Assembly: GCF_030272615.1 (NCBI RefSeq)
Contig: NC_081414.1
Span: 311,492,664 to 311,556,663, forward strand
Reading direction: 5' to 3'
Length of the DNA stretch: 64,000 nt
Origin: Cryptomeria japonica
Lineage: Eukaryota > Streptophyta > Pinopsida > Cupressales > Cupressaceae
The translations under genes were made by a program, and so were the position numbers. Each line of letters opens with the position of its first letter. Position 1 is the first letter of the stretch. This document shows positions 42,327-54,719 of the stretch, in pieces. The notes under the pieces were generated by a model. It was not told the origin of the DNA. It saw only the letters and a list, made by a program, of their open reading frames with translations, and did no database searches.

Positions 42327-45113
42327 AGTTTGAAACTAAGTGGTATCAAAGTCACTGGGAATGTGAGCTTCTTGTAAGGTTTGTGTAAGGATCTCCTGAT
42401 GAGTAGGTGAGGCTTTTAGGAGGTCAAGAATGGAAATTTGTTTAGGGTTTTTCCTAAGTTCTCGAGGATATTGTATTTCATGGACACTGATGTTGTAGGA
42501 GGAACATTAGATGTAGGAGCTCCTTGGACTGCCATGTGAGCTCTTCTAGTGGTGACCGCACAGTGAGTATCACCTCCTATAATAGGGGTCATGTTAACAT
42601 GATCATCTACTTGATAAATACACCCTATGGTAGGTCTATATTCGAATGGTACATTGTTGTTATTAATGTTATTGTTAGTGTGACCTTGATTTGCAGCGGA
42701 TTTTCTTGCTTCCCCTTGAACTGGGTGTTTTAGCTTCATGCACTTATTTGTTTCGTGACCCTTGACGCGATCATAGGCACAATATTCATTTTCCTTGTAT
42801 CAATCGAGTTTAGGCTTAGATTCATCAAAAGGTTGTGTTTGAGGATATAAAACCATGTTGTGTTGTTCCATAAGTTTAAATATGGCATCTATTGGTTCAG
42901 CCATAGGCATGAAATGGCATCGAGGACCTTATTACCCGATTGATGCAGAGGAGCCTGAGATACTATGATTGTGTTAGTCCTATTGGCCTGCGGATTTAAT
43001 GTTTGCACTTGTAGGGAAGGGAAATGTGTTGGTGGTGGAGGATTAACATATGCCTATGGTGAGGTATTATTATACATTTGTGTGAGTGGTATCTTGGCAG
43101 CCACAATCATTTGCATTGTCTTGGAATCAGTGACCCCATCACCAACAACATTCTTGTTCTTGTTCCAATAACATGGCCTATCATTGTTAGGCTTATCAAA
43201 ATACTCTTTGTAGAGCTTGATGACTCCTTCGTCAATTAGAGCTTATTCTACTAATGGTTTTTTAGACATGATATCTTTGAATGTGCTAGAACAATTCAAT
43301 CGAATGTGATACTCCAGTTTAGGATGGAGATTACTAATGAAAATAGGCACTAATTGGGTGTCTAGCATTATGCATGGGAGGTGACCAACTAGGGCTCTCC
43401 ATCGCTGGGTATAATCAAGAAGAATTTCACCACCTTTTTGTTTATCTTGACATAAGTCAAGCATGGAGATGACATTCTCTATGTTATAGTGATATTGAGC
43501 CATGAAATGCTTGGATAAGTCTGCAAAGGTGGTGATAACACCAAATGGCAATTTGGAGAACCATTCTAATGAAGGGTCGCTAAGGCTCTTAGGGAACAAC
43601 CACAAAAGATAGTTGACAAACCATGATACCTGTTGACAAGTGATGAATAAATCCTTGGCATGATGTCGTGATCTCCTTTTCCTTTGTATTTATCAAATCT
43701 TAGCATTTCAAAGTGTTTAGGAAAAGGCATAGCTATGATAGATTTTTTGAATGGATATGGACAAAGTTCTTCAAATTTGAAGACCCGTTCAGAGATATTC
43801 TCCTATAATGACTTGAGGGTGGATTTCATTTCCTCCCATTCAGTATTGACTGGAAAAGGATCGAGGGATGAAGTAGTCGATAGGTATTGTGTTACTTGAT
43901 GTGACATTTGTTGAGATTGATGATAGCCTTGTTGGTGTGGTGGATTTTGATAACTTGCCATCTTTTGATAACCCATAATTTTTTGTTGACCTATCGATTG
44001 TTGTTGGTATTGAGGTATCTATGAATAGGTCACCACACTCTATTGTGGGGCACCAAGTGGTTATTGATATTGCCGATTCTGGAATTTTTGAATATGTGGC
44101 ACATTACCTTGTGGATAACTGCCCCCTATGTAATTGAGATATATGTTAGATTTAGCATTTCCTGTTGGGGGATTTTGGTTTACACCGCTTTGCACATGAT
44201 GAACATTCGTGACTACATAGGATGTAGGAGACACTTGCAAATAACTGAATCACAATTGTGAAACAATCGTTTGGAAAGTTATTTGAGGTTGGTATTGGGT
44301 AACACTAACAACTTGTGGCATCAATTGAATAGGAAGGGGTATGTATGATGATGGCATTGTGTAATGCATGCCCCCAACTGAGACCTATGTGGCAGATGTG
44401 AGGGGATAATTTGCCATCCCTATGGTGTTACCTACAACATGCAGAATTGATTGAACGGGTGAGGGTATAGATGATGATTATGATGGCATCGTGTAATTCA
44501 TGCCCCCAGTCGTAGTTTGTGTGGTGGATGAGGAAGGATAGTCTGGCATCCTTGTGGTCCAAACTGATGCTTGTGTAGAAGAAACATTGATGGGTCGAGA
44601 GATCGGATTGGTAAAAGGTGTGACTTGGATCACATTGGATGCCATGGGTGTATATGCTACCAATGGTAGCGAGGTGGTGAGTTGTGTGGAAAACACATTA
44701 ATTGGTGTATTATAAACACTACCTCCTATAGATGCAGGCCCTTGCAACTTAGCATAAAATGGTTGATAGTGCTGCATGAGAGAATCCATAGGCACTTGCA
44801 TACATAATGTGGATATGTCATTTTGCAACAACATTGGTGAGGGTAATGTGGTTTACTGAGGTAATTCTTGCTAACTAGTGGTTATAGGGACATTAGGTGA
44901 TGTGATAGTCATACAACTAGTGACCATGTTAGAAAAAATGAGGTCTTTACGAGCTTCAATGATCTCATCAATAATTTGGACATTATCAGTGTTAACTAAG
45001 AATTGGTCGAGTGGATTGATTTGGGGGTCTGTGTTGTCAGGTTGATTTACCATGGCATCATCTGAGATGGTTGGGTTAAGTGTCTCATATGTGAGGGGAA
45101 CATTTCCTGCCAT
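42327..45113 (-). pseudogene. G2 gag with a long Tyr/Gln/Pro-rich N-terminal region
   Basis: Start ATG at 45111-45113 (MAGNVPLTYETLNPTISDDA). A low-complexity Ser/Thr/Pro/Gln/Tyr region follows. Across stops it includes YQQQSIGQQKIMGYQKMASY at about 43960-44020 and HQQGYHQSQQ. Then come CPYPFKKSIIAMPFPKHFEM and the capsid block (43605-43243: LFPKSLSDPSLEWFSKLPFG, TQRWRALVGHLP, FISNLHPKLEYHIRLN), and a basic tail to about 42416. No standard CCHC knuckle is seen. G1 has a much shorter region before the capsid block. Confidence 0.7.
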
Positions 45114-45970
45114 GGCGAGATTAACAAAAAACTCAAGGTTTTGTTGTGGGTCTCAAAACCCCAATCCTGATTGGCATGATTGCTCCATAGTTTTCCTAGA
45201 CTTGGACCGAGTAGTGATGGGCATGAACCGCATGAGATGAAAGAAAGATTTTGCGAACAAAAGAAACAAGAGACAATGTTACCCAATTGATCTGATCGAG
45301 TAAAAGAGATAATGAAGACCTAGATGAGGACCAGATATTGTATGATACATAATAATGCAACACTTGGATAGCTCAGGAGGATACACCAAAATAAAACCCA
45401 ATAAGGTAGCACACTATAGATTGAACCTTTGGATAGAGGTTATAAGATCACAAGGTGATACATGATGAGAAACCTTGGGACATGATATAGTCCAAGGACA
45501 GCTGATAATCATCACAAGGAGAGATACAAACTAACCTAATTGAAATCAAGACCGATAAAACCTAGATCAATGAATGGAAGATGGACAAGACCGAAGAGCG
45601 ATGTGATGAGAAGTCAACTTATAGATGATGAATGTAAGCCTAAAGACGCGCATAAGAAAGACGATATAAGATCAATCATGGTATAAGAAAACTACTTTGA
45701 CAATTGGATCAGACGGATATGAGGAGATGTCTAATCACCACAAGAAAAGTGATGCTAGGGATGATGACCCTGATGTTGAGAGATATGAAATAGATGTGAT
45801 CTAACTAAAAATCGGCAACATCTGGATGCAAATGGAGATACTACAACTCAACCTGACACGCAAAGTGAAGGATCGAAGATATCAATCAAGAGAGATCTAA
45901 TGAACCACATACAACATTCTGCTAGCACGATAATGCTTAAGACTGAAAACACATAAGGATAAACACCGAC
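45114..45970. other. G2 leader, 3' part
   Basis: Purine-rich text with recurring GATGATG and AAGATCGA words but no coding frame or clear repeat period. Confidence 0.4.
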
Positions 45971-46262
45971 TGTTGAAAACTCAAGAAATTTCTAACGTAA
46001 TGTGGACATTAGTTTGGTAGGGTAATGACGTCTAAGGCCAAGATCGCAAAGATAGACCTTAACAACTGAGAAATCAAAGAACTCCTAACACAATGCGGGT
46101 AGCATTTAGACAACGTAACGACATCTAAGACCAAGATCGAAAAGGTAAACCCTAACAGCTGAAAAATCAAGAAAATTCTAACACAATGCGGGCATCATTT
46201 CAACAACGTAATGATGTCTAAGACCAAGATCGTAAAGGTAAACCCCAATAGCTAAAAAACTC
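45971..46262. repeat. 93-bp tandem repeat, about three copies
   Basis: ATTCTAACACAATGCGGG-type units recur with anchors TCAAGAAA at 45981, TCAAAGAA at 46074 and TCAAGAAA at 46167, an exact 93-bp period. Each unit carries GACGTCTAAG or a variant and AAGATCG. Part of the G2 leader. Confidence 0.85.
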
Positions 46263-46359
46263 TAAAAAAAGTGAAATGATAAGACAAAAATTTGGCAGTC
46301 TAAGGAGACAAAAATGACAAACCCGCTATAAGATAGAGCAAACCCACTAGAACAAGATT

Positions 46360-46800
46360 CAAACCCACTATAATAGGACTGTTCAACGTTTTTTGCAACT
46401 AATTGGAAATAATCGGGTAGCACAACACGACTAAAGGCGCGAACTCGCTAGAGCGAACGTCAGACCCGCTATAACATTCAACAAACCCACCAGACTTGAC
46501 TACAAACTCACAATAGGATGAAACTAATGACTGAACAATTCAAAGGACGCAAACCCACTATAGGAAGAATCACAAATATAACAAATATAGATAGAGAAAA
46601 CCCACAAAAATAACAAGCGGTCTCGCTAGTTTGAGATGCAAACCCGCGAAAGTATAGAATGACAGTGAGTACGCTAAGTATGTCAAATATAGCTCATATA
46701 TGACAGCATACCCACTAATGAAAGACGTCAAACCCGCTAAATGGACCACGAACCCGCTGTAACAAACTACTAACCCATAGAACTAATGTTTTGACAAAAG
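46360..46800. repeat. AAACCCGCTA motif array in the G2 leader
   Basis: A dozen or more copies of a motif near CAAACCCGCTATA are spaced irregularly over 440 bp, with the variants AACCCACTA, AACCCGCTG and AACCCACCA. Spacers are unrelated. The layout is the same as the GCGCTA array of G1, but the core differs. Confidence 0.8.
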
Positions 46801-47875
46801 ACTTCGACACCAAACACAACAAGCATGAAAATATGACCACAAACAACTGAAATCAGTCAAGTACTTCCCTGGGATAGCCAAAGACAATATGTGTTGAATC
46901 GCCTAGCCTATAATACCATATTCAACCAAATAGATAGAATCTTGGCAGCACTGGCTCCACCCTCGGCACACACTTCTTGAGCATGTGAAGCTTCGAATTC
47001 TTGTGTAATCACTTCCCAGTGAATTTTCTATCTCGAATTGAGGGATACATAAGGAGTATCTTCGGTATGTGCATATCACAACACCTAAATCAACACATAG
47101 AAGGATTGGGGTTACTAAAAATAGTTTGGATCATAGTGGAGGAAATTCTGGCATAAATCAGGTGGTTATACATGTGGTGGCTAGCTCATTTAAGAGATCC
47201 CAGCTTGTAGAACATAAGTTTTTACGCATCTACCACACAAGCAGCAAGGTATTTTGACTTTCATCAAGACCACAAAGGTATTTGCATGGCAATAATGAGA
47301 GAAACCATTGGTATAACACAACAACACCAGTTGATTTATATCTTTCACTAAAATCATGAATATTTATATAACAGACTGAAAGAAAGTATTGCTTGGTTTG
47401 TTCTCCCCTCACCCAGCTTTATGGGCTACTTGGGGGGATAGGCCCTCTTAGAAAATAAAATCGAGCATCGCTAACACTTTTCTCTTGCACCTACGACAAT
47501 GAAAGCAAGAGGGAGAGGATAGTGTATGTTAGCAATAGGACCACTTTACATATGCACAAATGTGCTAGACATGAAGAACATGGGGTTCATTTTCTTTACT
47601 TGAATTCAAGTGTGCCTAATTACTAAAAGACACGAGATGCAATAATTGAAATAAAATAAAGGAAATGGAAAATTTGTTTCAATGAAACCCTTTTTTTCCT
47701 TAGTGGTCCTACAACAAATGATTAGTATTTAGAAAGCGTAGGGGTCTTATTATTGCTCAATTTGTTGCACCAAAGTTAGAAAAATGACATCCAAAAATAC
47801 ACAAGTTAGTAGATTAGTCCGAAAATAACATTCTAGAAAAAGACTATAAATCCTAATTGAGTGAACCTGCTGATA
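46801..47875. other. G2 leader, middle part
   Basis: The block at 47470-47570 (CTAACACTTTTCTCTTGCAC and onwards) matches the G1 leader at 17245-17345. The rest is AT-rich without coding potential. Confidence 0.5.
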
Positions 47876-48110
47876 CTCAGTTCAAACCCGCCATTCTATG
47901 ATGATCATGTGCAAACCCACTACTTTGGGATGCGAACCCGCTATTTTAAGCCACGAAATCATTACTTAACACAACAAACCCGTCATTTCCCATAAAAGCA
48001 TAACAAATTTTTTGAGAAAATAGCATATAAAGACTTCACAAAAAAGCCTAAAAGCGATCCTTCCAATCTAGATTTTGATCCTGCTAGTTTAAATTGCAAA
48101 CCCACTAAGT
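47876..48110. repeat. Second CCCGCTA motif array of G2
   Basis: Copies of the same motif: CAAACCCGCC (47882), CAAACCCACTA (47912), CGAACCCGCTA (47933), CAAACCCGTC (47985), CCTGCTAG (48073) and CAAACCCACTA (48089). Confidence 0.75.
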
Positions 48111-48919
48111 GAAGAAAATTTAAAAAACATTTACAATTTTCCTGAGGGCAAAAATGGCAAATGTTACCTTTCGTTCAGATGTGATAGTTCTATTGATGTG
48201 AGTTTTGAGTTCTCTCAACATTCATAAACTCTTGCTCTCAATTGTAAGTTTATTTTCTTGAAAGGTATATGACACCTGAATCTCAAAGCTTGAGACATCT
48301 TATAAGATGTTGTGGTCTCACTCAGTAGCATACATCAACTATTTTTTTACGATGGGAATCCAATTAGTTCTTCTAGCTTCAACCTAACTTTGCATAATTT
48401 CTAGAATATATCTGTTATAGTTCACACTTCTCTGAATACTTAAAATAAAAGTCTAACTAACAACGATAAATGATTAAATAAATTCTTATATTCCTAGTTA
48501 GTATCTCAATAAATGCCTCTCTAAAATAATCAGTAATGATAAAGAACAATTTTACAAGTAACTAGAAATATTCTCTCAATTATTTATAAAACTATGCGAT
48601 CTATAGATGAAGCACTAAACCAAATAGAGAAATTGATATAACACACCAAAAATCCGCGCAGAGTCATATATTCCTTCATTCAAACAGTGAATTACAACCA
48701 AATGTCACTAGTCATAGGTCTTCAAAACTTTAACACACCCATTACTTGCAAAGAACATACACTATTGAGACAACTACTTTGTAAGAGAAATGAGAAGAAA
48801 ATATTAGATATATTAGAGCTCTCACAAGTCTACAAATATCAAACTGTTTAAAATGAAACATATTTTATGCATTTATAGGAAAAAGATAAAATATTGACAA
48901 CTCAGCATCATTCTTGTTC
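48111..48919. other. Unresolved region, possibly the G2 LTR
   Basis: By analogy with G1 the G2 5' LTR should lie here, but no TG...CA edges, primer-binding site or second copy could be fixed. AT-rich; no genes. Confidence 0.35.
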
Positions 48920-51900
48920 CTAGTCAACATTTGACTTTTCAATGTTTGTCTCTGAAGCCTCTTGTAAGTGCACCGAATGTTGTTGAAGACTTGCTAGAAT
49001 TTGAGCCACCTCCTTGCTTTTGGATTATTTCATGGCGGACAAATTGTGTTCTTGCACTCGGCATTTCATCCGCATAGGTTCAGTGTTTTTCTCTTCTTTA
49101 ATAACATTGTCTTCATATTGCCTCGCCCAACTTTGGACTTGCCCGATATCTTCCAAGACCCACAAATTCGCTTCCTTGTTTAAACTCAAAATTCTCTAGT
49201 CTGGGATACTTCTTCGAATTCCCCCAATTCCTTATCTTCGCCCATCTCAATCACCTCTTCTACTAATCCTTTCATTAATAATTCAATGAGCTTAGAATTT
49301 TGATATTGGGTGTTCGATGCTTCCCTTTTTGCCTTTTGCAATTTGTCTATTCCTTCCCGCAAGTTGTTTATTTGCCAAGTGTTAATGGTCATTCCTATCT
49401 TTATTTGAGGTAATTGTTTCGGGGTTAATGTCTTTTGATCAAGTATTTTGTCCACTATCATTCCTTCCGCAGTTTGGAAATAAGTTGTCTCCACTTTGAC
49501 GTGCTCCAACAATTCCTCGTGCCTTCTTTGGACTCTGTCGATCCTTTTGATTAACTTTTCCCAAGTAGTATACCTAGTCAGCACCAACTTTCAATGAGGA
49601 TTTAACATGGGCTAGCATATTTTCAATCCAGTCATCTACCATCTCTGTCTTGCGCTTTAGAAGATCTATTGCCTCTACTTCTTCTTGAGATATCAATATT
49701 GGATGAGCTGGGATTTTTCGTGGGGTATCTCCCCTCTTGGTAATTCCCTTTATGAACTATATTAGCTGATCTATTTGCATTTTTTTCTCTTTCAATTTCT
49801 TCTCATTCCTTTACATCCTATCCTCCATGATTGTGACCCCTTCTCTAGTAACTCTTACCGCTTCTTCTCTAGAGGGTCTTCCTAATTGAACTATAGTTAT
49901 CTAATACTCTTGATCGAACGGTTCCCTTTCACCCTCCCTAATTACAAGTTCAACAATATGAAGTTCTCGTTCTCCTTCTAGGTTCACTTGTGTAGTGTAT
50001 TGAGCCTTAACATTTTTCCTTTTCTTGGTGCGGGGTGCACCAGTCAACAAGCTATTGAAATCTAGTGGGATTAATTTTGTCGATCTACTAGGCTCCTTTT
50101 GTTGTTTCAGCTATTCGGGCATATTACCAATTTCTTCATTATCTATGTATATCTCCTTTTCTATGGTTTTCCCCTTTTCTACGGTTTTCCTCTCTTCTTC
50201 CTTCTGACTTATTTTCGACTCCTTCTAAATCATATTTCCCTCTCCTTTTTTGTCAGAGTTATTCACCATATCAGTCCGTGATGACTCTTCTTTATCCAGA
50301 TCCTTTTCATTTCACAATTCTATCCTGGTATCTGCCACGTTTGATTACTCCTTTAGCCTTTCTGCTACACCTTCACTTTCTTTTGTGGGATTCTCCCTTT
50401 GCGGTGGTTGTTGGCCTTTTTTATGTGAGACTTTGGTTCCTCCTCATTGTGAGTCTCCTAGTTCTTCTTGGTGCGGAGCTTCTAGCACTTCTTGGTGTAA
50501 AGCTTCTTCACTTGTTTGATTTCCTTCTTTAATTTGTTCTTCTTTTTCCTCCATGACCCACATTTCCGCATTCCCCAGAGTTTGCTCCTGTTAATCCCTT
50601 TTACTGAGTGTTTGATTTTCTTGTATCCTTTCCTGCTCTGTGGCAGGACTCTTATCCATTTTAGATTGTGTATCTTTCTCTTTTAGCACGCCTTATTTTG
50701 ATTCTCCAGATTCTTACAAGTTTATCACCTGGTCCATCATACTCTTGTCATTGCTTCCATTTCATGTGAAGGCTTCTTTGGTGATTTTCATTGTTCCAAT
50801 TTCTTCCGCCATTCCTCTATAGTTCCTTTACGATGTTTTTCCAACACCCAATTTAGATCATTGTAAAATCTTGGATCCTCTCCCAGACCAACTCCAACCA
50901 GTTTAACTATATCACCCAAGGTGTTGTTAACTGATGGAGGAGAAGCAAATAACTATGCACTGGACTGAGACACGTTTATGGGAATGGACTGCAATACTTA
51001 TTCCTGGGGTGGCCCCTTTTGTGTTTTTGCCCTTTCTTCTCACGTGAACGTCTGCATAGTTTTACTGCCCTGATCCTAAGGCTCCTTCCTCTTATTTTTG
51101 TCTAGCATATTTAGGTTTGCATTAGTAGTGACTACTTTGACCCCTTCTTGATCTATTTCTTCTTATTCCAGGGTACCAGACTCTATGATCTTATCTATAT
51201 CTATACTCCCCTTGTGAACTAGGAAGTCTGCATTTTCTTCTATATCTTTTTTTTCCTCTTTCTTTTCATTGTGATGTGTGTTCCTCGCTACACTATTTTT
51301 TCTTTATATGCTTCCAACCACCTTTTAGTTGCTTCTAGGAGTGGTTGGTTCACTTGATCCATTGAAACCATCTCGGGCTCATGAGATGTAGGCTCTACTA
51401 TGGGCTTCTTCTCCACGTTGTTTGCTATGTACTCCTACCTTATGACTTCTTCATCATCTTCAATGATCTTCGTAGGCACTTCAATGCCTATTTTGGCAAG
51501 TCCCAATTGCCTTACTTGTGCCAATGTCAATCTTTGGTAGTATTTCATTTTCCTTACTTGTACCCTTAAATATGATCACGTGGGGAATTGAATGTACCAT
51601 CCTCCATAATACTGAATTACTTTTCTTACTTCTTCTGGTACCCTTTCTCCAGGTCTCTCCTCTAGTTCCTAGATGATCTTCATGATAAAATAACCATTAA
51701 CCTCTTTATAATGCAACACAAATTCTTTCTTTTCTAACTGTAGAAAATATGCATGTACTGGGTTCTTGCCTGCTTCAATTCCCAGAAGGCCTACAATATT
51801 TAGACCTTGAATGTTCGCCTTTATAGAACATGCATATATTACATAAGAAGACATATAGAAGTTTCCTAAGGTTTCTTCTATATAGTGATATATGGAGTCA

Positions 51901-52498
51901 TTAATAAATTTATCCCAATCATAAGTTCCTCTGTTTTGCCTCAAACGTTGGATGTAAGTGAACATCCATTCCTGAAATAGGCCACTGATCTTCAACCCGA
52001 CTATCCTGCTAAGATATGTGATTTCAATAATAACTTAGCCAATACTTTTCCTTGCTTCCTAACATACCATTCCTCCCACATAATCTTTTCACATGTTGGC
52101 CTCGCTTCTTGAAATTCTTTCTCTGCCTAGTCTCTGCTTCTATTTATCCAAGTCGTGGGGGTGGGAATTCTAAGAAGTTCTTTCAAACACCCAAGTGTTA
52201 AATCTGTATACACCCTATGATTGCAAATAACTTGCTTTTTGTTTGCATCATAATGTTGGATACATTGTTTGACCAAATCATGGGCATCTATAGCAACTAG
52301 AAACCTTGCGACTTGTATTAAACCACTCTGCTCCAGGTTCTTCATTTCATTTTTAACAATTGGCTCCCTCATCCTGTCGATGAGGTCTATGAGGTTGCAA
52401 TCCCCCATATGGGTATCCAAATAGATCCTAGTATTAGGTATTATTTGGGGAAATCTCCATTCAAATTCCTTCTTTAGTTATGCTTTTATGGTACCCAT
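48920..52498 (-). pseudogene. Unrecognised long ORF of element G4, broken
   Basis: ATG at 52496-52498, about 1190 codons if breaks are ignored. The N-terminal part is globular (NLIDLIDRMREPIVKNEMKN, LTLGCLKELLRIPTPTTWIN), then GLFQEWMFTYIQRLRQNRGT and LGNFYMSSYVIYACSIKANI (51995-51669). After these comes a very long Glu/Lys/Gln-rich, low-complexity stretch (51600-49600) and coiled-coil segments (RVQRRHEELLEHVKVETTYF, then LASLQQHSVHLQEASETN) to about 48920. At least ten stops or shifts. No zinc knuckle, protease or polymerase motif. It is the first ORF after the G4 LTR and leader, where gag would stand. Not a recognised family; layout reminiscent of the 6493-9632 ORF. Confidence 0.5.
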
Positions 52499-53574
52499 TA
52501 ACTCATTTTTTCCTATCCATGTTCATATTCCCTAAGTCACTTCTATACATGCTATGCGCTAAATATTTAAACTATTTAATCTCTATTTGGTTTTCCTTAT
52601 CAACTTACTCAACCTCAATCAACAATTATTCATATAAAGTCACTGAGCCGAGTTGGGGTACTTACCTATTTCACCATAAGAATCACTAAAAGAGTGAGTA
52701 CAATACTTGTTCAGTTATCTTGCGCTTGCTCATGTATCTGCCCATATTTTACCTGCAACTTATAGCATTCTAAATCATATCGTTTCATAATTTAAACCAT
52801 TACTTTTTACTTACTATTTATGATCCGACATCCCTTACACTTTATTCGAGACGCAGTGAGTTAATAACCTGGAAAACCTGGGGGGGAGTTTTTTTTTTAA
52901 AACTATATCTAACGGCTACCATGGCACTTTTTGTGCTTTTTGGTTAGAGTGTAGCTTTTAGAGGATTCTAACACGCGTTTCTAATTTAAATCTGTGTACA
53001 TGACCCTTAACCAAGCCTAATCAGAAAGCGTGATGCTCTTCGCAACACTATTAACGTGCTACTAATCACTCTAGCATTTATCTCTGATGCCGTACTTTAT
53101 CCGTTCCCCCTTTCATATTCATGACTCGATTATAGTCTTACGGGGCAACTCTGCCTTTCAACTTTTTCGAGATTCAGGTCAGATTTAAATTTGTTATCCA
53201 AGCTTCCTTGATAATTAACTTTTTGTAAACTATATGTGCTTCTGCATCTTCTTCTTCTCGCTAGGGTCTTTACCTGTTTAATCACGCAGAGCATCGGACA
53301 GTGGGGAAATTTCAACCTTTTTGTCATTTTCATCTTATTTCAACTTCTACCTCTTCCTTCTGCACTCTCGAGAGAGTCGGGTTCTCTCCGCATCCTAACT
53401 CTCTTGCAAGCAAAATGGTTGTCGGGGTAATTGAGTTTTCTTTTTCATCGAACTCTTTCCAAAGTGGTATCTTGTTCCACAATTATCTTCTTTGCGCACT
53501 CGCACTCCTTATCTCTGAAATTACAAGGCCCGCTTAGCAAAAATTTTGGTGGGTCCCCATTTCATAGCCTAAAT
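52499..53574. other. G4 leader, non-coding
   Basis: AT-rich text with a mixed G/T run at 52881-52898. Some Cys/Ser-rich chance frames occur on the plus strand, but there is no conserved coding sequence. Confidence 0.4.
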
Positions 53575-53715
53575 GGGGCATGTTGTAGTTGCACACAACA
53601 AATTCATTCCTACTGGTTTAAGTAGCGAACCTACTACTTCTGAAAGCAAACCTATTGCTTCGGGAAATCGCGGGAATGATGAAATAGACCTCCGTCATGG
53701 CGGAAATCCACCTAT
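53575..53715. repeat. Motif array in the G4 leader
   Basis: Short related words stand in series: AGTAGCGAACCTACTACTTC, AAAGCAAACCTATTGCTTC, AAATAGACCTCCGTCATGG and GGAAATCCACCTATAG. Each has the form R-(G/C)(A/G)AACCTAYT. It is a smaller relative of the G2 arrays, again just inside the primer-binding site. Confidence 0.55.
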
Positions 53716-53800
53716 AGTTTTTTTTTTTGCTTGCAAGTGCTCAAAATTTCTTGAAAAAATGCACTTAAACAACAAAAAATGTTAGAATGACCTATGAAGT

Positions 53801-53820
53801 GGGTCCCACCAGGCGTACCA
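53801..53820 (-). other. Candidate primer-binding site of G4
   Basis: TGGTACGCCTGGTGGGACC on the minus strand, five bases after the LTR edge. It is similar to the G1 site, and its complement ends in CCA. tRNA not identified. Confidence 0.5.
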
Positions 53821-53825
53821 GAAAA

Positions 53826-54719
53826 TGTGTGATGAAATATGTGTATGCTAAACAAAGGACTAAAAAGTAAACTAAATAGTTGAAAGCATATACAAGACAT
53901 CCTACACCTCAATATTATAATGATAAAATTAAAATGGAAATGAAATTGACAACACAATGCAAACCACAATTCCCGCTTTGATTTGATTATTCCTCAATTT
54001 GATGTGTGCTCATGATGTAGCTTTGAACGCTAGATTATGCTCCATGATGGTAGATGTAAATGATAATACATGATTGATGAAATATGCAATGAACAATGAT
54101 TCTGACAAAGTAATGGTGTATTAGCATGAAGGGGTGGATAATTTGGTCTAAAATGAGGGGGATTATATAGGAGGTGAGAGGAAGGAGAGGAGGTGTGAGG
54201 ATGAGACACTTGTCTTAAGGGAGGACAAGTGCCAAGCCTTGTGGAAGAGATTCCACATTTGTAACTCAAAGAGGAATTATGTGTCCTTGGGGGACACGTG
54301 TCTATTTTAGGGAGCAACCACCCCAAAATAAAGGGATATTTCCTAATAAGTAGGAAAATTAGTTGGAATGAAACACATGAGGGGAGGTTAGAAGGGATAG
54401 GATAGGGTTGGTTAGGAGGGTTGGAGGATGACTAGGATAGGGTTGGGTTAGATGGGGGAGGGTTTAAGTTAGGATCCATGTGATCAAATAGAATACTTGA
54501 ATTAAATAAATTAATGAAATACATTAATTCATGGACTTAGAAAACATGAATTGATTAATTTAATTAATTAATCAAAAGGGGGTGGAAAAGGGATATTAAT
54601 TAATTAGATTAATTAATTTGGATGAAATAGGAAAAGAGGGATTAACTAGTTAGATTAATTAATTGAAAGAATATGATTTAAATTTGATTAGATTAATTAG
54701 TCAAATTTAGGTGTCTACA
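53826..54719 (-). mobile_element. 5' LTR of element G4, inserted in G3 RT
   Basis: On the minus strand it starts TGTAGACACCTAAATTTGAC at 54719 and ends ATCACACA at 53826; length 894 bp. TGTAGACACC is a common start of Tat-type LTRs in plants. Its outer edge is exactly where the G3 RT frame (KKKLRKIHP) stops, so the insertion split G3. The text between 54480 and 54700 is rich in TTAATTAA words. Confidence 0.7.

Noticed and set aside
53431-53785. Cys/Ser-rich plus-strand frames before the G4 motif array
   Set aside because: No conserved motif or signal-peptide-plus-domain layout; the region belongs to the leader of the minus-strand element G4.
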